DNA from: Streptomyces sp. JJ66
Lineage (GTDB): Bacteria; Actinomycetota; Actinomycetes; Streptomycetales; Streptomycetaceae
NCBI RefSeq assembly: GCF_019303495.1
Contig: NZ_JAEVFI010000013.1
Coordinates: 65,705 to 129,704, forward strand
Length of the DNA stretch: 64,000 nucleotides
Direction of reading: 5' to 3'
In this document: piece after piece, positions 8,036-16,008 of the stretch
Numbering within the stretch: position 1 is the first letter of the stretch
Layout: the number at the start of each line of letters is the position of its first letter
Notes under the pieces: model-generated
The model's input: only the letters and a program-made list of their open reading frames with translations
Databases searched by the model: none
What the model was told of the DNA's origin: nothing
Made by a program: the position numbers and the translations under genes

Positions 8036-10320
8036 TGGATTTCGACGCCTTGATGTTTACTAGTCTCTCGTCTCTCAACACGGCGGTTGGTGACTGGTCC
8101 GAAATGATTGACAAACTGGACAGTATCGCCACAGACGCTCAGGACGGCCTCCAGAACAAGGCCGCGAAAGCTAATTGGCGCGGAGTTAATGCCACCGTCA
8201 CACGAGAATTCGTAGACAAGACTACGGGTGAATTTCACGATGCCGTCACCCAGGCTAAGTCCATCTACAACATTTTGAACGACACGAAAGAGGAGATCGA
8301 AGGGTATCGCAAGGAGGTCAACGATGCCCTTGACGTGGCGGCCCGGGAAAAGAACCTCACCGCCGTGAGCACCGGTGACGGTTCTTTCATGATCATTATG
8401 AACCGGCACCCCGATCGGGCTACGACCGACCTCCCGGAAAGTTCCCCCGAAGATATGGAGAACCTCAAGCTACAGATTCAGGGGATTATTGATAAAGCAA
8501 CCGAAAGTGACACCTCTGCCGCCGAAGCGCTAACCGCCTTGGTCGAAGCCACTCCCTATGGTTTCTCCAGTTCATACTACGGCGACCGAGACGAGGTCGC
8601 ACAGGCTCTCGATGACGCAGAGCGGCTTGCAAAACTCGGCGAGCAGCATCCAGAGGATCTGTCGGCCAAGGAATTCGACGAGATGAACGAGTTGATGCGC
8701 AAGCACAGGTATGACTCGCTGTTCGCGGAAAGGTTCGCCACGGTGCTCGGGCCTGAGGCGACCCTGCAACTATGGGCTGGCCTTCTCGACCCAACCGTCG
8801 AAATCAACAACGAGCGAGGAGACCAGTACCTGAGGTTCCAAGAGAATTTTAGCCTTACTCTGGCCAACGCCACGCACTCTGACAGTCCTGCTATGAACAA
8901 ATGGGAGCAGGACATGGTCAACTTGGGCGACAAGAAGGTCATCTTCAGCGGCGGCAACGCATATGGGTTTCAGATCATGAGTAACCTCATGCGCTATGGA
9001 GACTACGATGATCAGTTTCTCGGAATTTATGGAGAGAAGCTGATGGAAACCGAGAAGGAGATGAGCGGCAACGGCTCTAGGACGGCGCACTGGGATCAGT
9101 ATGCACCAGGCACTCCGCAGACGCTCAACAGTACGGGAACTGATCAGGGCATCGACCCGATGACCGGTTTTATGAAGGCTCTGTCGAACAACCCTGATGC
9201 CGCGACAGAGTTCTTTGGTAAAGAATTCCTTTCCAAGGAGGAGAACCACGACTTCAAGATCGGTGGTAACGGTCCCGACAAGGACGACAAGCGCAGCCTG
9301 TCGAATTTCGACTACCTATTTGAGGAGCGTGGCTGGATTGCCGAGTCCACTGCGGAAGGAAAGGAGAGCACCGAGAACTACAACGCGCTGGGTGAAGCTC
9401 TTGAAGCCGCCACCACCGGCCACCCAGTCGGAGCTCCCCCGAACGCCTTGCACACCCCAGAACAGGCCGCTCTCATGGAGGACATCGTTCAGTCGATCTC
9501 AGAGGACCCTGCTCGCATCACCGACCGTAGCGTTATGTCAGACAACATGGGACGCATGGCCGGCGAGTATATGCCGGACATAACACGGGCTCTGATCGGC
9601 GAGGACAGAGGGAATTCCGATGACTTGTATCCGGTCGCAGGTGCTGAAGCGGAGATGGAAGGCAGAGATGTTACTCGTTTTCTCTTCAGCGTGGCACAGG
9701 ACCCCGAGGGGTATGCCGCAGTCGAGTTGGGGCAGAAAGCTTATGCCTACAATTTGCTAGATTATCACCTGAATCCGAATGTACAAGCCGACGTGCGTTA
9801 CGATGGAACCCCCCAAGATATCGTGGAGGAAATTTCATACTGGTCGGGAGATGTTGCGGGGATTCTGGCTGAGGGACGCAGAGAGGCCATGGTGGGTCCT
9901 GCCAAGGAGAGTGATGATTCCTTTAATAATGCACTCGCGCAGGGAAAGACCTGGGCTTCTGGGATCTCCGGCACACTTGTTGGCGTTGGAGCAAGCTTTA
10001 TCGGAACTCCCGCGCTTGGCGCCGCCGCAGGCGGAGGGGCAAGCACTATCACGAACGTCGTACTGGGGGAGGTTTTCGCTGCGGCTGAGCAGAGAACAGT
10101 TGGGGAAGCAACACGAGATGCTGGGGCGATGATGGAGGAAACGAAGGACGAGAACCGGATAAACATGCAGGATGCCGCTGCGCGTGCTGCAGAGAATCAT
10201 GCCCCAGATATCACCAGCCGTGTTTCTGACTGGATTCGACAAGAAAGTAATGACGGTTTCTCTAACGGTAGTCAACTGGTGAGAAACTATGCTGACGATA
10301 TTGTTACGACTGGAAAGTGA
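8035..10320 (+). CDS. Large WXG100/LXG-like protein, probable type VII secretion substrate (761 aa)
   Basis: The N-terminal ~110 residues look like a WXG100 domain: two long helices with W48-R-G50 (KANWRGVNATV) at the turn. The long middle part (110-640) is a helical domain found, as I recall, in a Streptomyces family labelled DUF6571 (accession not certain). Near residues 640-690 is a Gly/Ala/Val-rich hydrophobic hairpin (SGISGTLVGVGASFIG, then ALGAAAGG). The last ~80 residues are charged and helical. No classical toxin active site is seen. There is no signal peptide, as expected for a type VII substrate. GC content and third-position bias are clearly below neighbouring genes, suggesting horizontal acquisition. 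It is coupled to the upstream gene by TAATG overlap. Confidence 0.75.
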   Translation: MDFDALMFTSLSSLNTAVGDWSEMIDKLDSIATDAQDGLQNKAAKANWRGVNATVTREFVDKTTGEFHDAVTQAKSIYNILNDTKEEIEGYRKEVNDALDVAAREKNLTAVSTGDGSFMIIMNRHPDRATTDLPESSPEDMENLKLQIQGIIDKATESDTSAAEALTALVEATPYGFSSSYYGDRDEVAQALDDAERLAKLGEQHPEDLSAKEFDEMNELMRKHRYDSLFAERFATVLGPEATLQLWAGLLDPTVEINNERGDQYLRFQENFSLTLANATHSDSPAMNKWEQDMVNLGDKKVIFSGGNAYGFQIMSNLMRYGDYDDQFLGIYGEKLMETEKEMSGNGSRTAHWDQYAPGTPQTLNSTGTDQGIDPMTGFMKALSNNPDAATEFFGKEFLSKEENHDFKIGGNGPDKDDKRSLSNFDYLFEERGWIAESTAEGKESTENYNALGEALEAATTGHPVGAPPNALHTPEQAALMEDIVQSISEDPARITDRSVMSDNMGRMAGEYMPDITRALIGEDRGNSDDLYPVAGAEAEMEGRDVTRFLFSVAQDPEGYAAVELGQKAYAYNLLDYHLNPNVQADVRYDGTPQDIVEEISYWSGDVAGILAEGRREAMVGPAKESDDSFNNALAQGKTWASGISGTLVGVGASFIGTPALGAAAGGGASTITNVVLGEVFAAAEQRTVGEATRDAGAMMEETKDENRINMQDAAARAAENHAPDITSRVSDWIRQESNDGFSNGSQLVRNYADDIVTTGK

Positions 10321-10330
10321 GGAGTGTTGC

Positions 10331-10939
10331 GTGAAAGCAGGTATTCTGAAGCGTATCCGCTTGCCGATAATGGTGCTGTGCTTTGGGGTTCTGTGCGCAA
10401 GTGTGGCATTTCTAGTCGGAACCAATATAGGCTCTCAAGGTAAATACCAAGAAGTTGCGTTCGGTTCTTGCCCCTCGGTATTGGGGCGTTACGACGCGAA
10501 TCCGATCGGGGACATTGCTCCACCTGCTGACAGTTTCCTGATTACCGAAAGTCTGAGGCAGAGCGGTGACCACTACTCTGCTACGTGTGAAGCCAGGGCA
10601 GGTGGTGAGCGGGCACTTTTCGCCTACGTAAATTTCCATCGCTGGGGTAAAGAGAATTGGGACAACTATGTAACGGGAAATGAGCCTGACTCCACTCGAA
10701 ACCGAGAAAACTTGGACGTGGGCATCGGTGGTTTCTCTACGCCGAGCTTGGCGGGAACTTTTGTGCCATGCACGGTATCGAATTACCGTGGCTCCGGGGA
10801 AGTCCACGGTGGCATGAGTGTCATCGTGAGGTCACATGGGGGTGGTGATCACCGGGAAGAACTTGAGTTCTTGGTAGAGAAAGCCGCCACGGTGGCTTCG
10901 GGGGCGGCTATGTGTGAGGAGTCGGGTTCGGAGGGGTGA
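10331..10939 (+). CDS. Membrane-anchored hypothetical protein, third gene of the WXG operon (202 aa)
   Basis: GTG 10331 is preceded by GGAG six bases upstream and lies 10 bases after the previous stop, so the gene belongs to the operon. Residues ~8-30 form one hydrophobic segment (LPIMVLCFGVLCASVAFLVG), giving a signal anchor. The rest is predicted extracytoplasmic, with four cysteines (SCP, TCEA, PCTV, MCEE) that could form two disulfides. I do not recognise the family. By position it could be a receptor, immunity or surface partner of the 761-residue protein; this is inference only. Base composition matches the two genes before it. Confidence 0.65.
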   Translation: MKAGILKRIRLPIMVLCFGVLCASVAFLVGTNIGSQGKYQEVAFGSCPSVLGRYDANPIGDIAPPADSFLITESLRQSGDHYSATCEARAGGERALFAYVNFHRWGKENWDNYVTGNEPDSTRNRENLDVGIGGFSTPSLAGTFVPCTVSNYRGSGEVHGGMSVIVRSHGGGDHREELEFLVEKAATVASGAAMCEESGSEG

Positions 10940-11324
10940 TGGGGAGCTTGGGTGCGAGGGGGCTGGAGCGAGGCGGGTTGCTGGGGGCGGCTGTAGTGGC
11001 GGATAGCGGACGCCGGGGGGCGACACCGGGATGCTCAGGAGTCAGCAGCGCGGTTAACCCTGCCGCGTGTACGTGCGGCCTGGTCAGTTCCGTCACGGCG
11101 TATGGAAGGTCAGCGTGTTCCAGGTGACTGGGTAGTTCTCTGTCCGCGTGTGCGGGCGGCAGGCGCTGGCCGCTGGGGAGGACGAGGTGTTCGAGGGCTC
11201 GCCGCGCCCTCCTCGGGTAGTTCACCGGTCACTGGTTTGGCGGAGGGGGGCGGGGCTGGCCGTAACCGGCGTGCGGTGGGTCAGTTCCCCCTACGGAGAC
11301 GGAACATCGCGACCGGAGGGGATC
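10940..11324. other. Intergenic region before the serine protease gene
   Basis: These 385 bases mark a return from low to high GC. Short open frames exist on both strands, but none has a ribosome site together with coding bias. The promoter of the protease gene must lie here. I see no strong hairpin or repeat. Confidence 0.4.
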
Positions 11325-12365
11325 ATGAGCCGTACCGCAGCCGAGCCCCCTGCCCGGCGCACGCCCGAGCACGCCGAGAGTGTGGCCCCCAGACGCCTGG
11401 TCAGCGTCGCCACTGGCCGTCTGGCCAGCGTGGTGTCCGGGTCGTGCGGTGCCGGGGGGAGCGGGCATTCCGGCTGGGGCCAGCGGCGGGCGCTGTGGTC
11501 CGGGGCCGCCGCGCTGCTGCTGTGTGCGGGGTCGGCGCTGGGGCTTGGGCCGTCTCCGGCCGTCGCCGCGCCGCTGCCGGGTTACGCCCACCCCGCGTTG
11601 CCGGTGCCGGTGCCCCCGGTCACGCCGGGCGGGCTGGCCGGAACCGTCGTGCTGAGTAACTGCTCCGGCGCGCTGGTCCGCATGCCGCACTCGCGGCCCG
11701 CCGATCCGGCGCTCGTCCTCACCAACGGCCACTGTCTGACGGAGCGTGGTGTGCCGCGTCCGGGCGAGGTGGTCGCGGACACACCGTCACAGCGCACGTT
11801 CACGCTGCTCGACGTCGCCGGACGCCGCCTGGGCACGCTGCGCGCCGCGCGCCTGGCGTACGCCACCGTCACCGGCACCGACGTCGCCCTGTACCGGCTG
11901 GGCGAGACCTACGCCGACGTCACCGGGCGGTACGGCGCGCAGGCCCACGCCCGCACGCTGGACTCCGAGCGGCCGAGCGCCGGGACGCGCATCGACATTC
12001 CGTCCTCCTACTGGAAGCACGTCTACCACTGCGCCATTGACGGCTTTGTCCCCGTGCTGCGCGAGGGGCCGTGGACGATGACCGACTCCCTGCGCTACAC
12101 CCGTTCCTGCGCCACCGTCAGCGGCACCTCGGGGGCGCCGGTGATCGAGCGGGTCACCGGGCAGGTCGTCGGCGTCAACAGCACCGGCAACGACGAGGGC
12201 GGCCGGTGCGGCGTCCACAACCCGTGCGAGATCGACGCCGAGGGGGCCGTGACCGTCCGGCAGGGCACCAACTACGGCCAGCAGACGTACCCGCTCACCC
12301 GCTGCGTGACGGCGGGCAGCACGGTGACGCTGGAGGCCCCGGGCTGCACCCTGCCACGCCCGTAG
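11325..12365 (+). CDS. Secreted trypsin-like serine protease (S1 family)
   Basis: 346-residue exported protease. ATG 11325 follows GGAGGGG, which decides the start. A long basic n-region precedes a hydrophobic core (residues 58-76) and a probable cleavage site near AVAA-PLPG (about 82). The chymotrypsin-fold triad is visible: His136 in LTNGHC, Asp186 in GTDVALYR and Ser269 in SGTSGAPV. Paired cysteines flank the His (SNC...GHC) and the Ser region (HCAIDG...RSCATVSG), and others lie near the C-terminus. Substrate specificity is not predictable. It is probably a single-gene unit, with low-complexity DNA downstream. Confidence 0.88.
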   Translation: MSRTAAEPPARRTPEHAESVAPRRLVSVATGRLASVVSGSCGAGGSGHSGWGQRRALWSGAAALLLCAGSALGLGPSPAVAAPLPGYAHPALPVPVPPVTPGGLAGTVVLSNCSGALVRMPHSRPADPALVLTNGHCLTERGVPRPGEVVADTPSQRTFTLLDVAGRRLGTLRAARLAYATVTGTDVALYRLGETYADVTGRYGAQAHARTLDSERPSAGTRIDIPSSYWKHVYHCAIDGFVPVLREGPWTMTDSLRYTRSCATVSGTSGAPVIERVTGQVVGVNSTGNDEGGRCGVHNPCEIDAEGAVTVRQGTNYGQQTYPLTRCVTAGSTVTLEAPGCTLPRP

Positions 12366-12421
12366 CGTCGGCCGCGCTCCTCGCTTCCGCGCGTCCGTGG
12401 CGCCCGTAGCGTCTCTGGCGT

Positions 12422-12475
12422 CACCGCATCCGTGGCGCTCACCGCATCCGTGGCGCTCACCGCGTCCGTGGCGCC
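12422..12475. repeat. 18-bp tandem repeat, three copies
   Basis: CACCGCATCCGTGGCGCT occurs at 12422-12439 and 12440-12457, and a third copy with two changes at 12458-12475. A partial match (GCGTCCGTGGCGCC) lies just upstream near 12391. The repeats are head to tail without spacers, in the gap between the protease and transporter genes. Confidence 0.85.
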
Positions 12476-12604
12476 GCGCTCCGGCCGGGGTCCGGTGCGT
12501 TCGCACTCGCGTCCGCAGCGCCGCGTCAGCGTCCCGTGCGCCCGCGCACGCCCCCTTGCCGGAGCGAGCGTGGCGGCGTGATGATCCCCGGCGGAGGTGG
12601 CGCG

Positions 12605-13984
12605 ATGAGCGAGGTGGGCAAAGGGTCCGCGGACGGCCACGGGGTGGGCGCGGGCGCCGAGTCCCGGCCCGGGTCCGGCTCCGCGCACGCAGCGGCGGGG
12701 AAAGTGGCCGAGCCCGCGCAGCACCGGCCGCGCTGGCGCAGTGTCGGCCCGGGCCTCGTCGTCGCCGCTACCGGAATCGGCGCGGGCGATCTGGTGGCCA
12801 CCCTGGTCGCGGGCAGCCGGTTCGGGTACAGCCTGCTGTGGGCCGTCGTCGTCGGCTGCGCCCTCCGCATCGCCTTCGCCGAGGGCGCCGCCCGCTGGCA
12901 TCTGGCCACCGGCCGCACGCTGTTCGACGGCTGGCGTTCCCTCGGCCGCTGGACGCTGTACTACTTCGGTATTTACGCTCTGCTGTGGGGCTTCGTCTAC
13001 GGCGCCACCGCGATGTCCGTGAGCGCGCTGCCGCTGGCCGCGCTCTTCCCGGGCGTCGCCGACCTCAAGGTGTGGGGCGTGGGCACCGCGCTGCTGGGCC
13101 TGGCGTTCGTGTGGTTCAACCGGTACCGGGTCGTCGAGCGCGTGATGACGGTGCTGGTCGGGGTGATGTTCGTGGTCGTCGTCGTGCTCGCGATCCGCGT
13201 CGTGCCGGACGCCGGGCAGACCCTCGCCGGGCTGGTGCCGACCCTTCCGGACGGCTCGGTGGTCTACACGCTCGGCGTCATCGGCGGCGTCGGCGGCACG
13301 ATCACCATGGCCGCCTACGGGTACTGGGTCAACGCCAAGGGGTGGGGCTCACCCGCGTGGATGAAAATGATGCGGCTGGACAACGCCACCGCGTACGCCG
13401 CCACCGGCGTCTTCACCGTCGCCATGATCATCGTCGGTGCGGAGCTGCTGCACGCCACGGGCACCGCGCTGGACGGCGCCTCCGGGCTGGTGGGCGTCGG
13501 CGAGGTGCTGGAGGAACGCTTCGATCCGCTCACCGCCACGCTGTTCCTCGTCGGGTTCTTCGCCGCCTCGTTCTCCTCGCTCGTCGGCGTCTGGCACGGG
13601 GTGAGCCTGCTGTTCTCCGACTACGTGCGCAGCGCCGCTCAGCCGCGCGGCAGCGGGGAGGGCCGCCCCGGCCCGGGTGGCGTGGGCGCGGTGGCGTCCG
13701 GGGAACGCGAGCGGTCCGTGCCGTTCCGCTTTTACCTGCTGTGGCTGACCTTCCCGCCGATCGTGCTGCTGTTCCTGGACCGTCCGTTCGCCCTCGTCAT
13801 CGCCTACGGTGTGCTCGGCGCGCTGTTCCTGCCGTTCCTGGCCGGAACGCTGCTGGTGCTGCTCAACCGGCGGGACATGCCGACGCGGTGGCGCAGCGGC
13901 TGGGTAAGCAACAGCATGCTGGTGGCCGCCGCGCTGCTGTTCGTCGTCCTGTGCGCCGAGCAGATCCGCACCCTGCCCTGGTGA
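12605..13984 (+). CDS. Nramp-related transporter lacking the canonical metal motifs
   Basis: About 459 residues with ten to eleven membrane segments and a disordered N-terminal ~50 residues. The architecture and the TM1 region (VVAATGIGAGDLVATLVAGSRFG) place it in the Nramp superfamily. However, the DPGN motif of TM1 is replaced by GAGD and the MPH motif of TM6 by MAAYGYW, so classic Mn2+/Fe2+ uptake is doubtful. Similar divergent members are usually annotated only as divalent cation transporters. ATG 12605 is chosen because GGAGG lies 7 bases upstream; ATG 12581 has no such site. A cytoplasmic loop after TM9 (AQPRGSGEGRPGPGG) is unusually Gly/Arg-rich. Confidence 0.8.
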   Translation: MSEVGKGSADGHGVGAGAESRPGSGSAHAAAGKVAEPAQHRPRWRSVGPGLVVAATGIGAGDLVATLVAGSRFGYSLLWAVVVGCALRIAFAEGAARWHLATGRTLFDGWRSLGRWTLYYFGIYALLWGFVYGATAMSVSALPLAALFPGVADLKVWGVGTALLGLAFVWFNRYRVVERVMTVLVGVMFVVVVVLAIRVVPDAGQTLAGLVPTLPDGSVVYTLGVIGGVGGTITMAAYGYWVNAKGWGSPAWMKMMRLDNATAYAATGVFTVAMIIVGAELLHATGTALDGASGLVGVGEVLEERFDPLTATLFLVGFFAASFSSLVGVWHGVSLLFSDYVRSAAQPRGSGEGRPGPGGVGAVASGERERSVPFRFYLLWLTFPPIVLLFLDRPFALVIAYGVLGALFLPFLAGTLLVLLNRRDMPTRWRSGWVSNSMLVAAALLFVVLCAEQIRTLPW

Positions 13985-14143
13985 CGGGCCCACCCTGGCG
14001 TTCACCGGCACAACAACTCCCCGTATGCGGGCAAGGGTTCACTCCCAGCCCACTCGCGGCTAGGCTGCGCGTGACGCACGTTGTACGCAAGGTGAGGAAC
14101 GGTCAGCCCTGGCGGCCATCCACCGAGGGCGACGGGAAGCGAA

Positions 14144-15163
14144 TTGACTACCGCGATAGCCGTCACCAGCCCGGAGCTGGTGCTGCCACCGCCGGACCGG
14201 CACACGCCGTCCGCGCTCGTCCTCAGCTGTCCCGGCGCCCAGCCGCTGGACGCCGCCATCGCCCAGACGCGTACGGTGCTGGACCAGCACGGCTACCTCA
14301 TCGCCCTCTACCCCGCCTCCGTCCCGACGGCACTCCGGCAGCGGCTGCACACCGTGCGCTCGGTGCTGGAGTCCGACCGCATCGCCCTCCTCCCCAGCGA
14401 GCTGCCGCCGCTCGCGCTCGCCGTGCTCGTGCGGCAGTTGCGCCAGCTGTCGGCCACTGACCTCAGCCCCGGCGTGCTGGCCGCGGCCGTGCGGCTGCTC
14501 GCCCACTACATCCACGCCGGTGCCGTGCTCGCCTCCGTCGCCAAGCTCGACCGCGTTCCGGTCTCGCTCACCGCGCACGCCCGCTCCTGGGTGCCCGGCA
14601 GCCAGTTCGCCGTCGTCACCACGCCCACCGCGCAGCTGCTCAAACTCGGCTCGGCGGGCGGCGCCCTGGAGGGCCCCGGGTACCTCACCCGGCTGACGAC
14701 GGCCGCCGGCCAGCTGACGACGGGCTGGGTCGGCGGCACGCTCGCGCCGCAGTGGCAGGTGACCGGCGTCGAGGAGGCCGCGCTGCCGCCGGAGTCGCCG
14801 CGCTGGTGGGGCACCGGGAAACTGGTGGAGTTCGCCGCCGCCATCCCCGACATCTCCGTGCTGTACCAGCTCGTCAGCTCCGTGCAGCGCGCCGCGTGCC
14901 ACTGGTGCGGGCTGGAACTCATCGGCGACCGCTGCGGGTTCTGCGCCGCGCCGCTGCCAGCGCCCGCGCTCCAGCCGCCGCGCCGGGCCCCGGCGGCCCA
15001 CGCCCCCGCGCTCACCGCACCGTACGAGGAGGCGGACGACGGCGCGGCCCACGGCCCGGTGATACAGCACGACTATGGCGCGCAGGACGGGCGCCCGGCC
15101 GCCGCCCCCGTCGTTCCCTACGGCGGCGACGCATACCGGCCCGCGCACCCGGGGCAGAGATGA
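14144..15163 (+). CDS. Zinc-ribbon hypothetical protein heading the Tad operon (339 aa)
   Basis: It starts at TTG 14144 after GGGAAG. I do not recognise the main domain (residues 1-245, alpha/beta, soluble). Residues ~247-265 contain CHWCG...CGFC, a four-cysteine zinc ribbon, followed by a Pro/Ala-rich disordered tail. No signal peptide is present, so the protein is cytoplasmic. The gap of about 130 bases to cpaB on the same strand suggests it is co-transcribed with the pilus genes, perhaps as an accessory or regulatory factor. This role is inferred from position only. Confidence 0.65.
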   Translation: MTTAIAVTSPELVLPPPDRHTPSALVLSCPGAQPLDAAIAQTRTVLDQHGYLIALYPASVPTALRQRLHTVRSVLESDRIALLPSELPPLALAVLVRQLRQLSATDLSPGVLAAAVRLLAHYIHAGAVLASVAKLDRVPVSLTAHARSWVPGSQFAVVTTPTAQLLKLGSAGGALEGPGYLTRLTTAAGQLTTGWVGGTLAPQWQVTGVEEAALPPESPRWWGTGKLVEFAAAIPDISVLYQLVSSVQRAACHWCGLELIGDRCGFCAAPLPAPALQPPRRAPAAHAPALTAPYEEADDGAAHGPVIQHDYGAQDGRPAAAPVVPYGGDAYRPAHPGQR

Positions 15164-15294
15164 CACAGCCGCCCGGGCACCGCCAGCGGCCCCGCCTGCC
15201 TGCCGGGCACGTCCCGAGCAACGCGCACAGCCCGCACCGCCCGCACCGTCCGAGCCTGACGACCACGCCTTCCGACCCGAGGTAGCCCCCGCCC

Positions 15295-16008
15295 ATGAAC
15301 TCCCGCCAGCGCCGCGGCGTGATCCTGATGCTGCTGTCCATACTCGGCGCGCTCGCCGCGTTCGCCGGTGTGCTCTCCGTCGTGGACGAGGCGGAGTCGA
15401 AGGTGGGCCCCGAGGTGACGGCGTATGAGGTGACGGCCGATATCGAGCCGTACCAGGAGCTGCGTCCGGAGCAGTTCGCCGAGATCAGCATGCCCGAGCG
15501 CTGGCTGCCGAAGACGGCCGTCACCGATCTGGACGCCGTCACCGGCAAGATCGCCGTCAACCCGCTGGAGCGGGGTTCGCTGCTCCAGCGCGACATGATC
15601 GCCGACCGGCCCGCGCTGGGGGAGGGGCAGCAGGAGATCGCCATCATGATCGACGCCGCCACCGGGGTCGCCGGGAAGATCACCCCGGGGGCGCGCGTCA
15701 ACGTCTACGCGACCTTCCGGGGTGAGGGTGACGCCGCCGACGTCTCCCAGCTCATCGTGGCAGCCGCCCGCGTCATCGACGTCGGCGAGCTGACCAGCAT
15801 CGAGGACAGCGGCGACCGGGACTCCGAGCGCGCCTTTGGCCAGAGCGAGGCCGTACCCATCACGTTCGCGCTCGACACCGCCAAAGCCCAGCGCATCGCC
15901 TACGCCGAGTCCTTCGCCACCCACGTCCGCCTCGCCCTCGTCGCCCCGGGCGATGCCGGGGACGTGCCCGAGGACCAGCGCACCTACCGGCTGGGGGAGG
16001 AACGGTGA
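15295..16008 (+). CDS. cpaB: Flp pilus assembly protein CpaB (RcpC)
   Basis: 237 residues. One N-terminal membrane anchor (residues ~8-27) precedes a SAF domain (DIEPYQELRPEQFAEISMPERWLP) and the RcpC/CpaB part with LERGSLLQRDMIAD and the conserved GVAGKITPGARVNVYATF. In Tad systems CpaB is an extracytoplasmic assembly component. The ATG follows GGTAGCCCCCGCCC with a weak ribosome site. Its stop overlaps the start of cpaE (GTGA), so the two are translationally coupled. Confidence 0.9.
   Translation: MNSRQRRGVILMLLSILGALAAFAGVLSVVDEAESKVGPEVTAYEVTADIEPYQELRPEQFAEISMPERWLPKTAVTDLDAVTGKIAVNPLERGSLLQRDMIADRPALGEGQQEIAIMIDAATGVAGKITPGARVNVYATFRGEGDAADVSQLIVAAARVIDVGELTSIEDSGDRDSERAFGQSEAVPITFALDTAKAQRIAYAESFATHVRLALVAPGDAGDVPEDQRTYRLGEER

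Noticed and set aside
10908..11225. 105-codon minus-strand frame in the gap before the protease gene
   Set aside because: No ribosome site, no known family, and it overlaps the end of the WXG operon's third gene.
12422..12475. Possible CRISPR array
   Set aside because: Units are directly adjacent without spacers and no cas gene is present.
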